This document shows, piece by piece, positions 1-8,347 of a stretch of DNA of 36,242 nt (position 1 is the first letter of the stretch; each line of letters starts with the position of its first letter). Location: positions 1-36,242 of the forward strand of contig JAFQSQ010000023.1 of NCBI GenBank assembly GCA_017409465.1. Direction: 5' to 3'. This DNA is from Akkermansia sp. GTDB lineage: Bacteria; Verrucomicrobiota; Verrucomicrobiia; Verrucomicrobiales; Akkermansiaceae. Made by a program: the position numbers and the translations under genes. Under the pieces are notes generated by a model. The model was not told where the DNA came from. It searched no databases and saw only the letters and a program-made list of their open reading frames with translations.

Positions 1-2
1 AA

Positions 3-89
3 TTAATTCAACGCCGCGCCTATGGCTATCGTAACTTTCAGAACTACCGATTAAGAGTCTTAATTGAATGTGGGCACATTGTGATATGA
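3..89 (+). CDS. ISL3-family transposase, C-terminal fragment (5' end outside window)
   Basis: The reading frame is open from the left edge and ends at a TGA at 87-89. The 28 visible residues include RRAYGYRNFQNYRLRVL, which resembles the conserved C-terminal tail of ISL3-type DDE transposases (KRRAYGFRNF-like). The catalytic residues lie outside the window, so it cannot be said whether the copy is intact. Just downstream is a 19-bp tandem repeat that probably marks the right end of the element. Family assignment rests on the tail motif only. Confidence 0.72.
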   Translation, partial: LIQRRAYGYRNFQNYRLRVLIECGHIVI

Positions 90-103
90 AAATTCAAATT
101 CCA

Positions 104-141
104 CACTTTTTGCTATTGACCCCACTTTTTGCTATTGACCC
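104..141. repeat. 19-bp tandem duplication at presumed IS right end
   Basis: The sequence CACTTTTTGCTATTGACCC occurs twice head to tail, at 104-122 and 123-141, starting 15 bp after the transposase stop. Its reverse complement, GGGTCAATAGCAAAAAGTG, looks like a terminal inverted repeat of the insertion sequence. The left end is outside the window, so this cannot be verified. A duplicated terminus could come from tandem insertion or imprecise rearrangement. Confidence 0.6.
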
Positions 142-208
142 GAAGTGTCCCGGCGGCGCAGGGTCTGCTCGTGCCACCGGCACTCGCAGCCCACTCCCCC
201 TTTGCTGC

Positions 209-239
209 GGGGTCGTGTGTTCGAATCCCTTTTCCGGCA
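209..239 (+). other. tRNA-like 3' remnant (possible integration scar)
   Basis: The stretch contains a T-loop TTCGAAT (220-226) followed by CCCTT and TTCCGGC plus a discriminator-like A, as in the 3' end of a tRNA. It resembles the T-arm region of the neighbouring tRNA-Pro (shared GGGGTCGTG and GTTCGAATCCC). The 5' T-stem does not pair properly, and I find no matching GCCGGAA acceptor strand or anticodon arm upstream. It therefore looks like a remnant rather than a functional gene. Such 3' tRNA copies are typical att scars of integrated elements; that reading is inference. Confidence 0.35.
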
Positions 240-246
240 AAAGTAA

Positions 247-286
247 AACGCTCAGCAACGGTTGTTTCCGTTACTGAGCGTTTTTT
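247..286. terminator. Bidirectional rho-independent terminator
   Basis: A 15-bp stem (247-261 with 268-282, one C:A mismatch) has a six-base loop and is followed by a T-run on the plus strand. On the minus strand it is followed by TTTTACTTTT. It lies 3' of tRNA-Pro on the minus strand and of the tRNA-like remnant on the plus strand, so it can stop transcription from both sides. Confidence 0.85.
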
Positions 287-292
287 GTTATC

Positions 293-366
293 TCGGGCAA
301 GCGGGATTCGAACCCACGACCCCTTGCACCCCATGCAAGTGCGCTACCAGACTGCGCTACTGCCCG
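293..366 (-). tRNA. tRNA-Pro, anticodon GGG
   Basis: Read on the minus strand, the 74 nt fold as a complete cloverleaf. The acceptor CGGGCAG pairs with TTGCCCG (one G-T wobble). The D-arm stem is GCGC/GCGC. The anticodon stem CTTGC/GCAAG encloses the loop ATGGGGT with anticodon GGG. The T-arm is GTGGG-TTCGAAT-CCCGC. The 5' C1 and the GGG anticodon fit tRNA-Pro reading CCC/CCU. The discriminator is A and CCA is not encoded. A strong promoter lies 39 bp upstream and a terminator directly downstream, so it is an independent transcription unit. Confidence 0.95.
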
Positions 367-405
367 TTTCTTGTTTATCTGCCCCCGCAGAGCGGCGACG
401 AGCGC

Positions 406-434
406 AGTATACAGATAGATTTTGTGATTGTCAA
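406..434 (-). promoter_or_regulatory. Promoter of tRNA-Pro
   Basis: On the minus strand, TTGACA (429-434) is separated by 17 bp from TATACT (406-411). This is a near-consensus sigma-70 promoter about 40 bp upstream of the mature tRNA 5' end. Its -35 box overlaps the plus-strand -35 of argC within the palindrome TTGTCAA. Confidence 0.8.
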
Positions 435-456
435 CACATTTTTTTCATGATAGACT
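428..456 (+). promoter_or_regulatory. Promoter of argC
   Basis: TTGTCA (428-433), a 17-bp spacer and TAGACT (451-456) form a good sigma-70 promoter. The argC ATG at 467 is only 10 nt after the -10 box, so transcription would begin within a few nucleotides of the start codon. Positions 428-434 are shared with the divergent tRNA-Pro promoter. Confidence 0.7.
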
Positions 457-466
457 CTTTTTTGTC

Positions 467-1510
467 ATGAAGAAGGTAAAAACCGCAGTTGTGGGAGCCA
501 GTGGCTACACCGGGCAGGAGCTGTTGCGCATCCTGCTTCTCCACCCGGGGGTAGAGCTGGTATGTGTGACGTCGCGCCAGTACGCAGGGAAATCGCTCAG
601 TGAAGTGTTCCCTCGTTTCAAGCATGTTCCCGGAGCCGAGCTGGCATTCACGGATTCGGATGTAGCCGCCATCGCGGCTACCGGTGCAGAGGCAGCTTTC
701 CTGGCTCTGCCGCACGGTGTATCAGCCTCGTACGGGCGTGGGCTTGTAGATGCAGGCATCCGCGTGATTGACCTGTCGGCAGACTTCCGACTGAATGACC
801 CGGCTGTCTATGAAGACTTCTACGGCAAACAGCACCCGGATCCGGAGTTGATGCAGGAAGCGCCCTATGGCATGCCCGAATGGCACCGCAGCGAGATTGA
901 GACGGCGCGCATCGTCGGCTCTCCCGGCTGCTACCCGACAAGTATCATGCTGCCGCTCATTCCCCTGCTGCGTGCCGGGCTGGTGCTGCCGCAGGATATC
1001 GTGGTCAACAGCGGCAGCGGTGTATCCGGCGCCGGGCGCAAGGCCGACATCAGCCTGCTGTTCTGCGAATGCAACGAAAGCATGCGTGCCTATGGTGTCC
1101 CCCGCCACCGCCACCTCTCGGAAATCGAGCAGGAGCTCTCACTGGCTGCCGGCGAACAGGTAACTATTACGTTTACCCCCCACCTCATCCCGGTGAACAC
1201 GGGCATCATGACCACAACGGTGGCCAAACTGAAACCGGGTACCACCATCGAGGAGCTCACCGCCTGCTTCGAATCTGCCTACGCCGGAGCTCCGTTCGTG
1301 CGGCTCATGGGTGCCAACAAACCGGCTGATACCAAAAACGTCACCCGCACCAATTTTGTGGATATCGGCTGGGCAATTGATGAGCGCACCAATCGGGTCG
1401 TGCTGATGAGTGCGGAGGACAACGTCATCAAGGGCGCCGGCGGTCAGGGCGTGCATGCGTTCAACATTATGTTCGGCTTCGAGGAAACCGCCGGACTGTG
1501 GATTATCTGA
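467..1510 (+). CDS. argC: N-acetyl-gamma-glutamyl-phosphate reductase
   Basis: ArgC performs the NADPH-dependent reduction of N-acetylglutamyl-5-phosphate to the semialdehyde, the third step of arginine biosynthesis, in the cytoplasm. The 347-residue protein starts with the dinucleotide-binding motif VVGASGYTGQEL (residues 8-19). It carries the catalytic cysteine in GSPGCYPTS (Cys155) and the family motifs IDLSADFRL and SGVSGAGRK. The length is typical. The ATG at 467 is chosen over an in-frame TTG at 428 because the TTG overlaps the -35 box and the ATG sits just after the -10. No Shine-Dalgarno sequence is visible. No other arg genes are nearby; a response-regulator gene follows 49 bp downstream. 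Confidence 0.95.
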   Translation: MKKVKTAVVGASGYTGQELLRILLLHPGVELVCVTSRQYAGKSLSEVFPRFKHVPGAELAFTDSDVAAIAATGAEAAFLALPHGVSASYGRGLVDAGIRVIDLSADFRLNDPAVYEDFYGKQHPDPELMQEAPYGMPEWHRSEIETARIVGSPGCYPTSIMLPLIPLLRAGLVLPQDIVVNSGSGVSGAGRKADISLLFCECNESMRAYGVPRHRHLSEIEQELSLAAGEQVTITFTPHLIPVNTGIMTTTVAKLKPGTTIEELTACFESAYAGAPFVRLMGANKPADTKNVTRTNFVDIGWAIDERTNRVVLMSAEDNVIKGAGGQGVHAFNIMFGFEETAGLWII

Positions 1511-1559
1511 TAGTTCCCCTGCCCCGCGGTCGGGCATAAACGACCGCACCGCATCTCAC

Positions 1560-2954
1560 ATGAAACCCATCCTGCTGATTGTGGACGATGAGCGGTCCAC
1601 CCGAACGGTTCTCAGCGCTGCGCTGGAGGACTCGTATGAGGTGTTTGCCGCCGGCAACGGCAAGGCAGCAAGGGCTATCATGGAGACGGAACCGGTGGAT
1701 ATCCTGCTGACGGATCTGCGGCTGGGTGGCGAGAGCGGCATGGATCTCATCGACCATGCCCGAGCTCTGCCGAATCCCCCGCTCTGCATCATGATGACGG
1801 CCTATGGAAGCGCCGGCACGGCGGCCGAAGCGCGCCGCCACGGGGCATACTATTTCCTGACGAAGCCGCTGAATCTGGACGAGGTCGAGCTGCTGCTGCG
1901 CCGTGCGGCCCAGACCAGAAGCCTCGAGACGCAGAACCGCGAGCTGACGGAGCGACTGGAGCCTAACTCAGGGCTCGACAAGCTGCTGGGGAACAGCCCG
2001 CAGATGCAGGAGATTTTCAACCGCATCCGCCGCGTGGCACCGAGCAATGCCTCGGTTCTCATCGAGGGCGAAACCGGCACCGGCAAGGAATTGGCGGCAC
2101 GCGCCCTCCACAGGCTCTCCCCGCGCAGCAACGCCAAGTTCGTCGCCGTCAACTGCGCCGCCCTGTCGCCGCAGCTGATGGAAAGCGAGCTGTTCGGCCA
2201 CGAAAAGGGAGCTTTTACCGGAGCGATGCAGCGACGAATCGGGCGTTTTGAAGAGGCCGACGGCGGCACCCTGTTTCTGGATGAAATCGGCGAAATTGAT
2301 ACCGCCACCCAGGTGAAACTGCTGCGTGTGCTGGCAGAGCGGAGCATCGAGCGCGTAGGCAGCAACACCCCCGTAGCCGTCAATGTCCGCGTCATTGCCG
2401 CCACCAACAGGAACCTGGAGCGCATGGTCGCAGAGGGCAGTTTCCGGCTCGACCTCTACCAGCGGCTCAATGTCGTCACCCTGAAACTGCCGCCGCTGCG
2501 TGAGCGCACCGGGGATGTCGTGCTGATGGCGCAGGCCTTCCTGCGCGAGCTGAGCCACGAGAACAAGCGGGGAGAGATGCAGTTCAACCGCGATGCTCTG
2601 GAGCTGCTGCGCCACTATGACTGGCCGGGCAACGTGCGCCAGCTGCGCACAGCCGTAGAGCACGGCGTCGTCATGTGCGCCGGGAACCGCATCGGCCCGG
2701 AGGACTTGCCGGAATACCTCGGCAGCGCTGCGACGACCGCGGCTCCCGTGCAAAATATCTCCCCCATAACAGACTTTGGGCTTGAAAGTCTGCCCTCTCT
2801 TGATTTACAATACGTCGAGCGGCGTGTCATCCTGCTCGCGCTGAAGCGCACCGGCGGCAATCGCACGGCTGCGGCCGACATACTGGGCATCAACCGCCGA
2901 ACACTGCAACGCAAGATGACAGAAGCCCCGGAAGTTTTCAAAGAATACCTCTGA
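1560..2954 (+). CDS. NtrC-family sigma-54-dependent response regulator
   Basis: This 464-residue protein has the full NtrC layout. The receiver domain (about 1-115) has the phospho-acceptor Asp52 (LLTDLRL), Thr80 and Lys102. The AAA+ domain has Walker A GETGTGKE (170-177), the sigma-54 contact loop GAFTGA (217-222) and Walker B TLFLDEIGE (237-245). The C-terminal Fis-like helix-turn-helix includes GGNRTAAADILGINRRTLQ. It should activate sigma-54 promoters after phosphorylation. No histidine kinase is encoded in the window, so its signal and targets are unknown. ATG 1560 is used because the receiver begins directly there; upstream in-frame sequence overlaps argC. Confidence 0.93.
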   Translation: MKPILLIVDDERSTRTVLSAALEDSYEVFAAGNGKAARAIMETEPVDILLTDLRLGGESGMDLIDHARALPNPPLCIMMTAYGSAGTAAEARRHGAYYFLTKPLNLDEVELLLRRAAQTRSLETQNRELTERLEPNSGLDKLLGNSPQMQEIFNRIRRVAPSNASVLIEGETGTGKELAARALHRLSPRSNAKFVAVNCAALSPQLMESELFGHEKGAFTGAMQRRIGRFEEADGGTLFLDEIGEIDTATQVKLLRVLAERSIERVGSNTPVAVNVRVIAATNRNLERMVAEGSFRLDLYQRLNVVTLKLPPLRERTGDVVLMAQAFLRELSHENKRGEMQFNRDALELLRHYDWPGNVRQLRTAVEHGVVMCAGNRIGPEDLPEYLGSAATTAAPVQNISPITDFGLESLPSLDLQYVERRVILLALKRTGGNRTAAADILGINRRTLQRKMTEAPEVFKEYL

Positions 2955-2965
2955 CAGATATTACC

Positions 2966-4813
2966 ATGGACAACGACCAAGCCATTACCTCCAAGAAAAA
3001 TGTCTTTCTGCTGCTTCGCCTCGTTCTGGGGATTGTGCTGACAAGCCTCTGCATGATTCAGCTTTTCGTCACCTTCCGCGGTCTGGATCAGGCGGCGGCG
3101 ATGGATCAGGCTCAGATAGGCCGCCAGATTGCCCGTGGGGAAGGTTTCACGACCAAATATTTCACGCCTTACGATCTTGTCACCCGCAATAAAATCAGCA
3201 AGACTGCGCTTGATTTTTCCAACATCAAAGCCACCAACCATGCCCCCCTGTACCCTCTGGTGCTCTCGGCCGCCATTCGCATGACGGGCTACCACCAGTT
3301 CGATGCAAAACGTATGAAGGATGAGGGCGAGATGGTCTACGACGGCGACCGGGTCATCGCCGGGGTGAGCACCTTCTTCTTCCTGCTCTCGCTGCTGTTG
3401 AGCTACGTCTTATTCCGCAAGATGTTCGACGAGATACTGGCAGCCACGGTAGTCACACTCATGGGATTCAGCGAACTGCTGTTGCAATATGCCGTGAGCG
3501 GGCTGGCACAGCCGATGATGGCCTGTCTCTTTCTCGGAATCGTCATCTTCCTGGTGAAGGCCATAGAGGCTCAGGAGGCTGACCGCGTCAAGGGAGTTGT
3601 TCTCTACAATATCATTGCCCTGGTACTGGCCGTGCTGCTGTGCCTCACCTGCCGCATCAGCATCTGGTGCAGTCTGGGGCTGCTCATTTTCTGCGGGTTC
3701 TACTTCCGCCCCCGTGGTCTCTTTGCGCTCATCGGCGTGGTGATGGGGCTGCTGTTTGTGCTGCTGCCCAACCTGATGACGCTGCAATCCTCCGGCGGTA
3801 TGGGGCACGCCTTCCAGCAGGCTTTCTACGGCGGCTTCGGCAGTGGCGGTCTCGATCATCTGCTGCGCTCGACGGATGCTTTCGGCATCAACTTCGATGC
3901 CAGTAACTTCTTCCTGCGCTTGCTGGGCTACACCTTTGCCCAGACAGACTCGATGTATGTCAACATGGGCTCCATCATCGTGACGCCTTTCTTCCTGCTG
4001 GCACTTTTCAACCGCTATCGCAACCCGATTGTCAACGGGGTGAAGTGGGTCGTCTTCAGCTGCTGGCTGTGCTCATGCGCCGGCATGGCACTCTTCGGCG
4101 AATCCACCGCCATCAGCCCGTCGCAGCTTTCGATTCTTTTCACGCCCTTCTTCGCGGCCTATGGGCTCTCGCTGGTGTTTATCTTCCTGGCGCGCCTGCA
4201 GCTTGCGGACGGTTTCATAGCCGTCCGCAACCTGGCTATCGTGGCTATCATCCTCATCTCATGCGGCATGTTCTTCTTCCAGTTCCCGCAGCAGCTCTAC
4301 TACGGATTTGCCACCAGTGCCCGAGGCATCCCGCACTTCCCGCCTTACTTCCCGCCCAAGCTCAATGTAGAGTTTCATAACATCACCAACGCCGACGATA
4401 TCGTCGTGACGGATCAGCCCTGGGCCGTAGCCTGGTATGCCGACCGCAAAGCGCTGTGGATGCCCCGAACCATCAGCCACTATACGGAGGTGATAGAGCC
4501 CATGCTGACCCGCTCGAAGCAGGGCGTACAGGGGTTCCTCATCACCCCGAGCTCGCACACCATGCCCGAACGCGGCATCAGCGGCGTCATCGCCGAAGCG
4601 GGTGAGTTCGCCCCGCTGGCTCTGGAGGGCAAGCTACTGCAGCTGGTACCCGGGCATAACATGGCTCTGGCAGAGCTCTTCAACAGCCACGGAGACCGCC
4701 AGGCCAATAGCCGCCCGCTGGGCAGTCTCGTCTCCTCACGCGGACAGTTCCCGCACCGCAAGTTCCTGCTGGGGGCAGAGATGGTGTACTACAGCAGCAA
4801 ACCGACCAACTGA
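2966..4813 (+). CDS. Multi-pass membrane protein, GT-C (GT39/ArnT-like) glycosyltransferase candidate
   Basis: The 615-residue protein has an N-terminal membrane segment at about 13-35 and roughly nine to ten further hydrophobic segments up to about residue 440. A soluble C-terminal domain follows. The first extracytoplasmic loop has the pattern AMDQAQIGRQIARGEGFTT, which resembles the Asp-containing loop of polyprenyl-phosphate-sugar-dependent GT-C enzymes such as PMT/ArnT. If so, it would move a sugar from a lipid carrier to a periplasmic acceptor. Assignment is by topology and this loop only, so substrate and acceptor cannot be named. It starts 11 bp after the response-regulator stop and is probably co-transcribed. 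Confidence 0.6.
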   Translation: MDNDQAITSKKNVFLLLRLVLGIVLTSLCMIQLFVTFRGLDQAAAMDQAQIGRQIARGEGFTTKYFTPYDLVTRNKISKTALDFSNIKATNHAPLYPLVLSAAIRMTGYHQFDAKRMKDEGEMVYDGDRVIAGVSTFFFLLSLLLSYVLFRKMFDEILAATVVTLMGFSELLLQYAVSGLAQPMMACLFLGIVIFLVKAIEAQEADRVKGVVLYNIIALVLAVLLCLTCRISIWCSLGLLIFCGFYFRPRGLFALIGVVMGLLFVLLPNLMTLQSSGGMGHAFQQAFYGGFGSGGLDHLLRSTDAFGINFDASNFFLRLLGYTFAQTDSMYVNMGSIIVTPFFLLALFNRYRNPIVNGVKWVVFSCWLCSCAGMALFGESTAISPSQLSILFTPFFAAYGLSLVFIFLARLQLADGFIAVRNLAIVAIILISCGMFFFQFPQQLYYGFATSARGIPHFPPYFPPKLNVEFHNITNADDIVVTDQPWAVAWYADRKALWMPRTISHYTEVIEPMLTRSKQGVQGFLITPSSHTMPERGISGVIAEAGEFAPLALEGKLLQLVPGHNMALAELFNSHGDRQANSRPLGSLVSSRGQFPHRKFLLGAEMVYYSSKPTN

Positions 4814-4844
4814 TTTTACACACACTACAATCATCTTTTGTCAC

Positions 4845-5111
4845 ATGTGCGCCAGTCCCAAAAAAGACAAGATGACATTCGAACAGGCTACCGCCCGGCT
4901 CGAGGATATCGTGGAACGCATCGACAGCCCTGAGACCGGTCTGGAGGAAATGATTTCTCTGGTGGAAGAAGGACTGAAGTTGATACGCAACAGCCGCAAA
5001 CTGCTCAACGATGCAGAGCTGCGTATCCGCCAGCTCGAAACACCGGCTCCCGCGCCTGCGGCAGCTGCAACCCCCGCCCCACAATGCGATGACTCCTTCT
5101 CCCTCATCTGA
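4845..5111 (+). CDS. xseB: Exodeoxyribonuclease VII small subunit
   Basis: The 88-residue protein matches XseB in its helical core: MTFEQATARLEDIVERID, then GLEEMISLVEEGLKLIRN and a short coiled end. XseB binds XseA to form exonuclease VII, which degrades single-stranded DNA to oligonucleotides. The C-terminus carries an Ala/Pro-rich tail. Its end overlaps the dxs start by 23 nt, the classic xseB-dxs neighbourhood. A TACAAT at 4826-4831 could be a -10 box, but no good -35 is seen. The ATG at 4845 is preferred; an internal ATG at 4872 is possible. Confidence 0.9.
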   Translation: MCASPKKDKMTFEQATARLEDIVERIDSPETGLEEMISLVEEGLKLIRNSRKLLNDAELRIRQLETPAPAPAAAATPAPQCDDSFSLI

Positions 5112-6978
5112 CGCCCCCCATCTGCTTGCCGGCATCTGCTCGCCGGAGGATGTCAAAGCCCTGCTCCCGGAGCAACTACCGGAACTGGCACAGGAGATTC
5201 GCCGGACGCTCATCAACACCCTGGCCGAAACCGGCGGCCATCTGGCCCCGAATCTGGGTATCGTGGAACTGAGCATCGCCCTGCACCGCGTGTTCACGAC
5301 ACCGCGCGACAAGATACTCTTCGACGTCTCGCACCAGTGCTACGTGCACAAACTGCTGACCGGACGAGCAGAGCGTTTCCACACGCTGCGCCAGTTTCAG
5401 GGCATATCCGGCTTCTGCAAGCGCAGCGAGTCGGAGCACGATGCCTATGGTGCGGGGCATGCCGGCACGGCACTCTCGGCCGCTCTGGGTATGGCCTCAG
5501 CCCGCGATCTGAGTGGTGATGACTACAATGTGATTGCCGTGGTAGGCGATGGAGCCTTTACCTGCGGCACCACACTGGAGGGGCTCAACAGCATCTCCAC
5601 GACAACCCGTAAATTCATCCTCATCCTCAATGACAACGAGTGGAGCATCGACAAAAATGTCGGGGCTCTCTCGCACTATTTCTCCCAGCTGCAGGAGACC
5701 GACACCTACGCCTGGCTGCGCAGCCGAACCAAGCAGATTATCCAGACCGTCGCCGGCGACAAGGCCAGCAAGCAGGTAGCTCGTCTCGTGCGGGCAGCCC
5801 ATGGCCTCATCACCCCGCTGAGTTTCTTCCAGGAACTGGGACTGGCCTACTATGGCCCCGTCGATGGGCATGATACGGCCAGACTGGAGAAACTGCTCCG
5901 CATCGTGGCGCGTCAGAATACACCCGCGGTCATCCACGTCATCACCGAAAAGGGCCGGGGCTATGAACCGGCGTCGTGTAACCCCACCAAGTTCCACGGT
6001 ATCGGCCAGTACAACGTGGACGACGGCAGCACCAGCAAGGGCGATATCATCACCTACTCCGAGGCCTTCGGCAAGGCCCTCAGCGACATGGCCGCAGATG
6101 ACCCGGCTATCACCGCCATCACCGCCGCGATGCCCTCCGGCACCAAACTGGACATCTTCCGTTCGCGCTTTCCGCGTCGCTTTTTCGACGTAGGTATCGC
6201 GGAGGAACACGCTGCACTCTTTGCCTGCGGTCAGGCCACACAGGGGCTGAAACCCTATCTGGCCGTTTACTCCACGTTCATGCAGCGCTGCGTGGACATG
6301 ATTCAACACGATGCTGCCCTGCAGAAGCTGCCGGTCCGCTTCTGCATGGACAGAGCCGGGCTTTCGCCGGATGACGGCCCCACGCACCACGGGCTGTTCG
6401 ACATCGCCATGCTGCGCGCCATCCCCGGCCTGGTGATGATGCAGCCGCGCGATGAAGCTGAGCTGGTGCACATGCTCCACACGATGAACAGCATCAACGA
6501 CAGGCCAAGTGCCATCCGCTACCCACGCGGCACAGCAGAGGGGGTTCCCATGCCTGAGACTCCCCATCTGCTGCCTGTTGGCAAAGCAGAAATCATCAGC
6601 GAAGGCGACGACGTGATGCTGCTGGCTCTCGGCAATATGAACAGAGTTGCTGCTCGAGTACGCGAGATGCTGCAAACGCAGGGTATCGCGGCGGCACACA
6701 TCAATGCCCGCTTTATCTGCCCGCTGGATACCGACACCATCCTGCGTCTCGCCGGCAAGGTCAAACTCATCGTCACGATGGAAGACCATGGTATCACCGG
6801 GGGATTCGGCTCGGCAGTACTGGAGCTGCTCAGTGCCCACCATTGCCACACCCCGCTGGTGCGCATCGGCTGGCCCCACGAGTTCATCGAGCACGGCAAG
6901 GAAGCGGAACTGCGAGAGAAACACCGTCTTACGCCGCAGGCTATCTGCGATACCATCCTGAACCACTATCCGTCATGA
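5089..6978 (+). CDS. dxs: 1-deoxy-D-xylulose-5-phosphate synthase
   Basis: Dxs condenses pyruvate and glyceraldehyde-3-phosphate using thiamine diphosphate, the entry step of the MEP isoprenoid pathway. In the 629 residues, the ThDP/Mg motif is GDGAFTCG (153-160) with NDNEWSIDKNVGALS (181-195). YYGPVDGHD and the FHGIG segment follow, then the transketolase pyrimidine domain with DVGIAEEHA (catalytic Glu372) and GLSPDDGPTHHGLFD. GTTLEGLN replaces the more common GGMAFEALN. The start at 5089 overlaps xseB; the longer upstream frame would lie inside xseB. The product feeds the squalene/phytoene-type synthase (23101-24000) and undecaprenyl carriers handled by uppP. Confidence 0.95.
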   Translation: MTPSPSSDAPHLLAGICSPEDVKALLPEQLPELAQEIRRTLINTLAETGGHLAPNLGIVELSIALHRVFTTPRDKILFDVSHQCYVHKLLTGRAERFHTLRQFQGISGFCKRSESEHDAYGAGHAGTALSAALGMASARDLSGDDYNVIAVVGDGAFTCGTTLEGLNSISTTTRKFILILNDNEWSIDKNVGALSHYFSQLQETDTYAWLRSRTKQIIQTVAGDKASKQVARLVRAAHGLITPLSFFQELGLAYYGPVDGHDTARLEKLLRIVARQNTPAVIHVITEKGRGYEPASCNPTKFHGIGQYNVDDGSTSKGDIITYSEAFGKALSDMAADDPAITAITAAMPSGTKLDIFRSRFPRRFFDVGIAEEHAALFACGQATQGLKPYLAVYSTFMQRCVDMIQHDAALQKLPVRFCMDRAGLSPDDGPTHHGLFDIAMLRAIPGLVMMQPRDEAELVHMLHTMNSINDRPSAIRYPRGTAEGVPMPETPHLLPVGKAEIISEGDDVMLLALGNMNRVAARVREMLQTQGIAAAHINARFICPLDTDTILRLAGKVKLIVTMEDHGITGGFGSAVLELLSAHHCHTPLVRIGWPHEFIEHGKEAELREKHRLTPQAICDTILNHYPS

Positions 6979-7733
6979 GACTACTGATTGCCGGCTTTCT
7001 CGCCATGCTTTCCCTGACAGCGGCTCCGCTTGCGGCGCAGCAGAGGTCAGACTCCGGAGCAGAGACAAGCATCAGCGAGCTACCCCAATGGCTGATTGAC
7101 TTCTCGAATATCCCCAAAGAGACCCAGCAGAGGTATATCGAGGTGTTCCGTGAAGCAAAAATAGCGTATGCAAGCGGCAACTGGGTACTGTGCTGTACCT
7201 ATCTCAACGAATGCGAGTTCATCTTCAAGGGCAATCCCCATGTATGGAACCTGCGCGCCACCTGCCTGATTGAACAGGCGAACTTCCATGAAGCTGAGCT
7301 CATGCTGAAAAAAGTACAACAGGAGCTGCCGATGGATGAGACGACCATCATGAACCGGGCCAATCTGCACATGGCCAGGGGAGAGTTTGCCGAATGCATC
7401 GAGCTACTCCGAGCCATCATCGATGCACAGGATGCCACTGCGGCGCCTGACCTGACGGATGTCCTGACTTTCCGCATCTATCTCTGCCACCTCATGCTCG
7501 GGCAGCAGAAGGAAGCAGCCGAGCTGGTTCGCCACCTGGGCCCGCTCGATGATACGCCGCTCTACTACTTCAGCCAGGCAGCGCTACACATCAGCAAGGG
7601 CAACCGCACCCGAGCGGTAGAGGACATCAATGCCGCCTCTGCCATCTTCTCCAAAGGCAACGCCATCCAGCCCTACATCCGCAGCATCCAGGCCTCCGGA
7701 CTTGAGAACAAATTCCTGCCCTCCGGCTCATAA
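6975..7733 (+). CDS. Exported tetratricopeptide-repeat protein
   Basis: The 252-residue protein begins with a signal peptide (MRLLIAGFLAMLSLTAAPLAAQQ is split as a charged start, a hydrophobic core and an Ala-X-Ala site near residue 21). The rest is helical with TPR-like spacing, for example NPHVWNLRATCLIEQANFHEAE and TIMNRANLHMARGEFAEC, so it is likely a periplasmic scaffold. The start overlaps the dxs stop as ATGA, indicating translational coupling. No catalytic motif is visible and its partner is unknown. Confidence 0.7.
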   Translation: MRLLIAGFLAMLSLTAAPLAAQQRSDSGAETSISELPQWLIDFSNIPKETQQRYIEVFREAKIAYASGNWVLCCTYLNECEFIFKGNPHVWNLRATCLIEQANFHEAELMLKKVQQELPMDETTIMNRANLHMARGEFAECIELLRAIIDAQDATAAPDLTDVLTFRIYLCHLMLGQQKEAAELVRHLGPLDDTPLYYFSQAALHISKGNRTRAVEDINAASAIFSKGNAIQPYIRSIQASGLENKFLPSGS

Positions 7734-8285
7734 ATGGAAAAAGACATCGGCACAGTCTTACAGCTCTACCCGCTGGGAGAACATGGCCTCATCGTGTGCT
7801 GGTGTACGGCATCGCACGGCATCATTCGCACCGCCGCTCGCAACGCCAGAAAACCCGGCAGCGAACTGAGCGGTCGAATTGACCTCTTCCAGGAGTGCGA
7901 GCTGGTTTTTCGCCCGGCCACCGGGGGCAGTGACCTGCACAGCCTCACCGGTGCCGAGCTGCTCAATCCCCGTCTTCCGCTGCGCAGCCAACTCCTCAAA
8001 CTGCGGCTGTGCAGCTACATGGTTCGACTCCTGCTGGCAACGGTAGAACCCGGGGGAGGAGACGGAGAATGGTACCGGCTCATGGCCGGGGCTCTCGACT
8101 ACGTGGCTGAGCAGCCGGCTCGCCGGGCCATCCTGCGCCATTTCGAAAAGAGACTGGCACAGCTGCACGGCATCTACAGCACCGATGTTCCCGCACACCT
8201 CTGCCTGCTGAGGCATTTTCAGCATCTGCCGACAGGCAGAGCCGAGCTGCTGGCCCAGTTACCCGAAAAACCCGCTGCAAACTGA
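7734..8285 (+). CDS. recO: RecO-like DNA repair protein (short form)
   Basis: The ATG directly follows the TAA of the TPR gene. The N-terminus (GTVLQLYPLGEHGLIVCW, then HGIIRTAARNARKPGSELSG) matches the OB-fold start of RecO, which anneals DNA and loads RecA with RecR in the RecFOR gap-repair pathway. A helical domain follows (about 85-170). At 183 residues it is shorter than the usual 230-260, and the zinc-binding cysteine cluster of many RecO proteins is not recognisable. It may be a compact lineage version. The assignment depends mainly on the N-terminal pattern. Confidence 0.65.
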   Translation: MEKDIGTVLQLYPLGEHGLIVCWCTASHGIIRTAARNARKPGSELSGRIDLFQECELVFRPATGGSDLHSLTGAELLNPRLPLRSQLLKLRLCSYMVRLLLATVEPGGGDGEWYRLMAGALDYVAEQPARRAILRHFEKRLAQLHGIYSTDVPAHLCLLRHFQHLPTGRAELLAQLPEKPAAN

Positions 8286-8307
8286 CGCTTTCGGGTTGAT
8301 TGGCTGC

Positions 8308-8337
8308 TTGACCATTCCAGTGAAATTGTGATATAAA
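8308..8337 (+). promoter_or_regulatory. Promoter of the parC-like gene
   Basis: TTGACC (8308-8313), an 18-bp spacer and TATAAA (8332-8337) precede the ATG at 8348 by 10 nt. This predicts a nearly leaderless mRNA. The promoter lies after the recO stop, so it starts a new transcription unit within the plus-strand run. Confidence 0.65.
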
Positions 8338-8347
8338 TGATAAACGC

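Noticed and set aside
104..141. A CRISPR-like repeat pair
   Set aside because: There are only two copies, directly abutting without a spacer, at the end of a transposase fragment; no cas genes are present.
5497..6966. A 489-codon open frame on the minus strand
   Set aside because: It is antisense to dxs, whose motifs are continuous on the plus strand.
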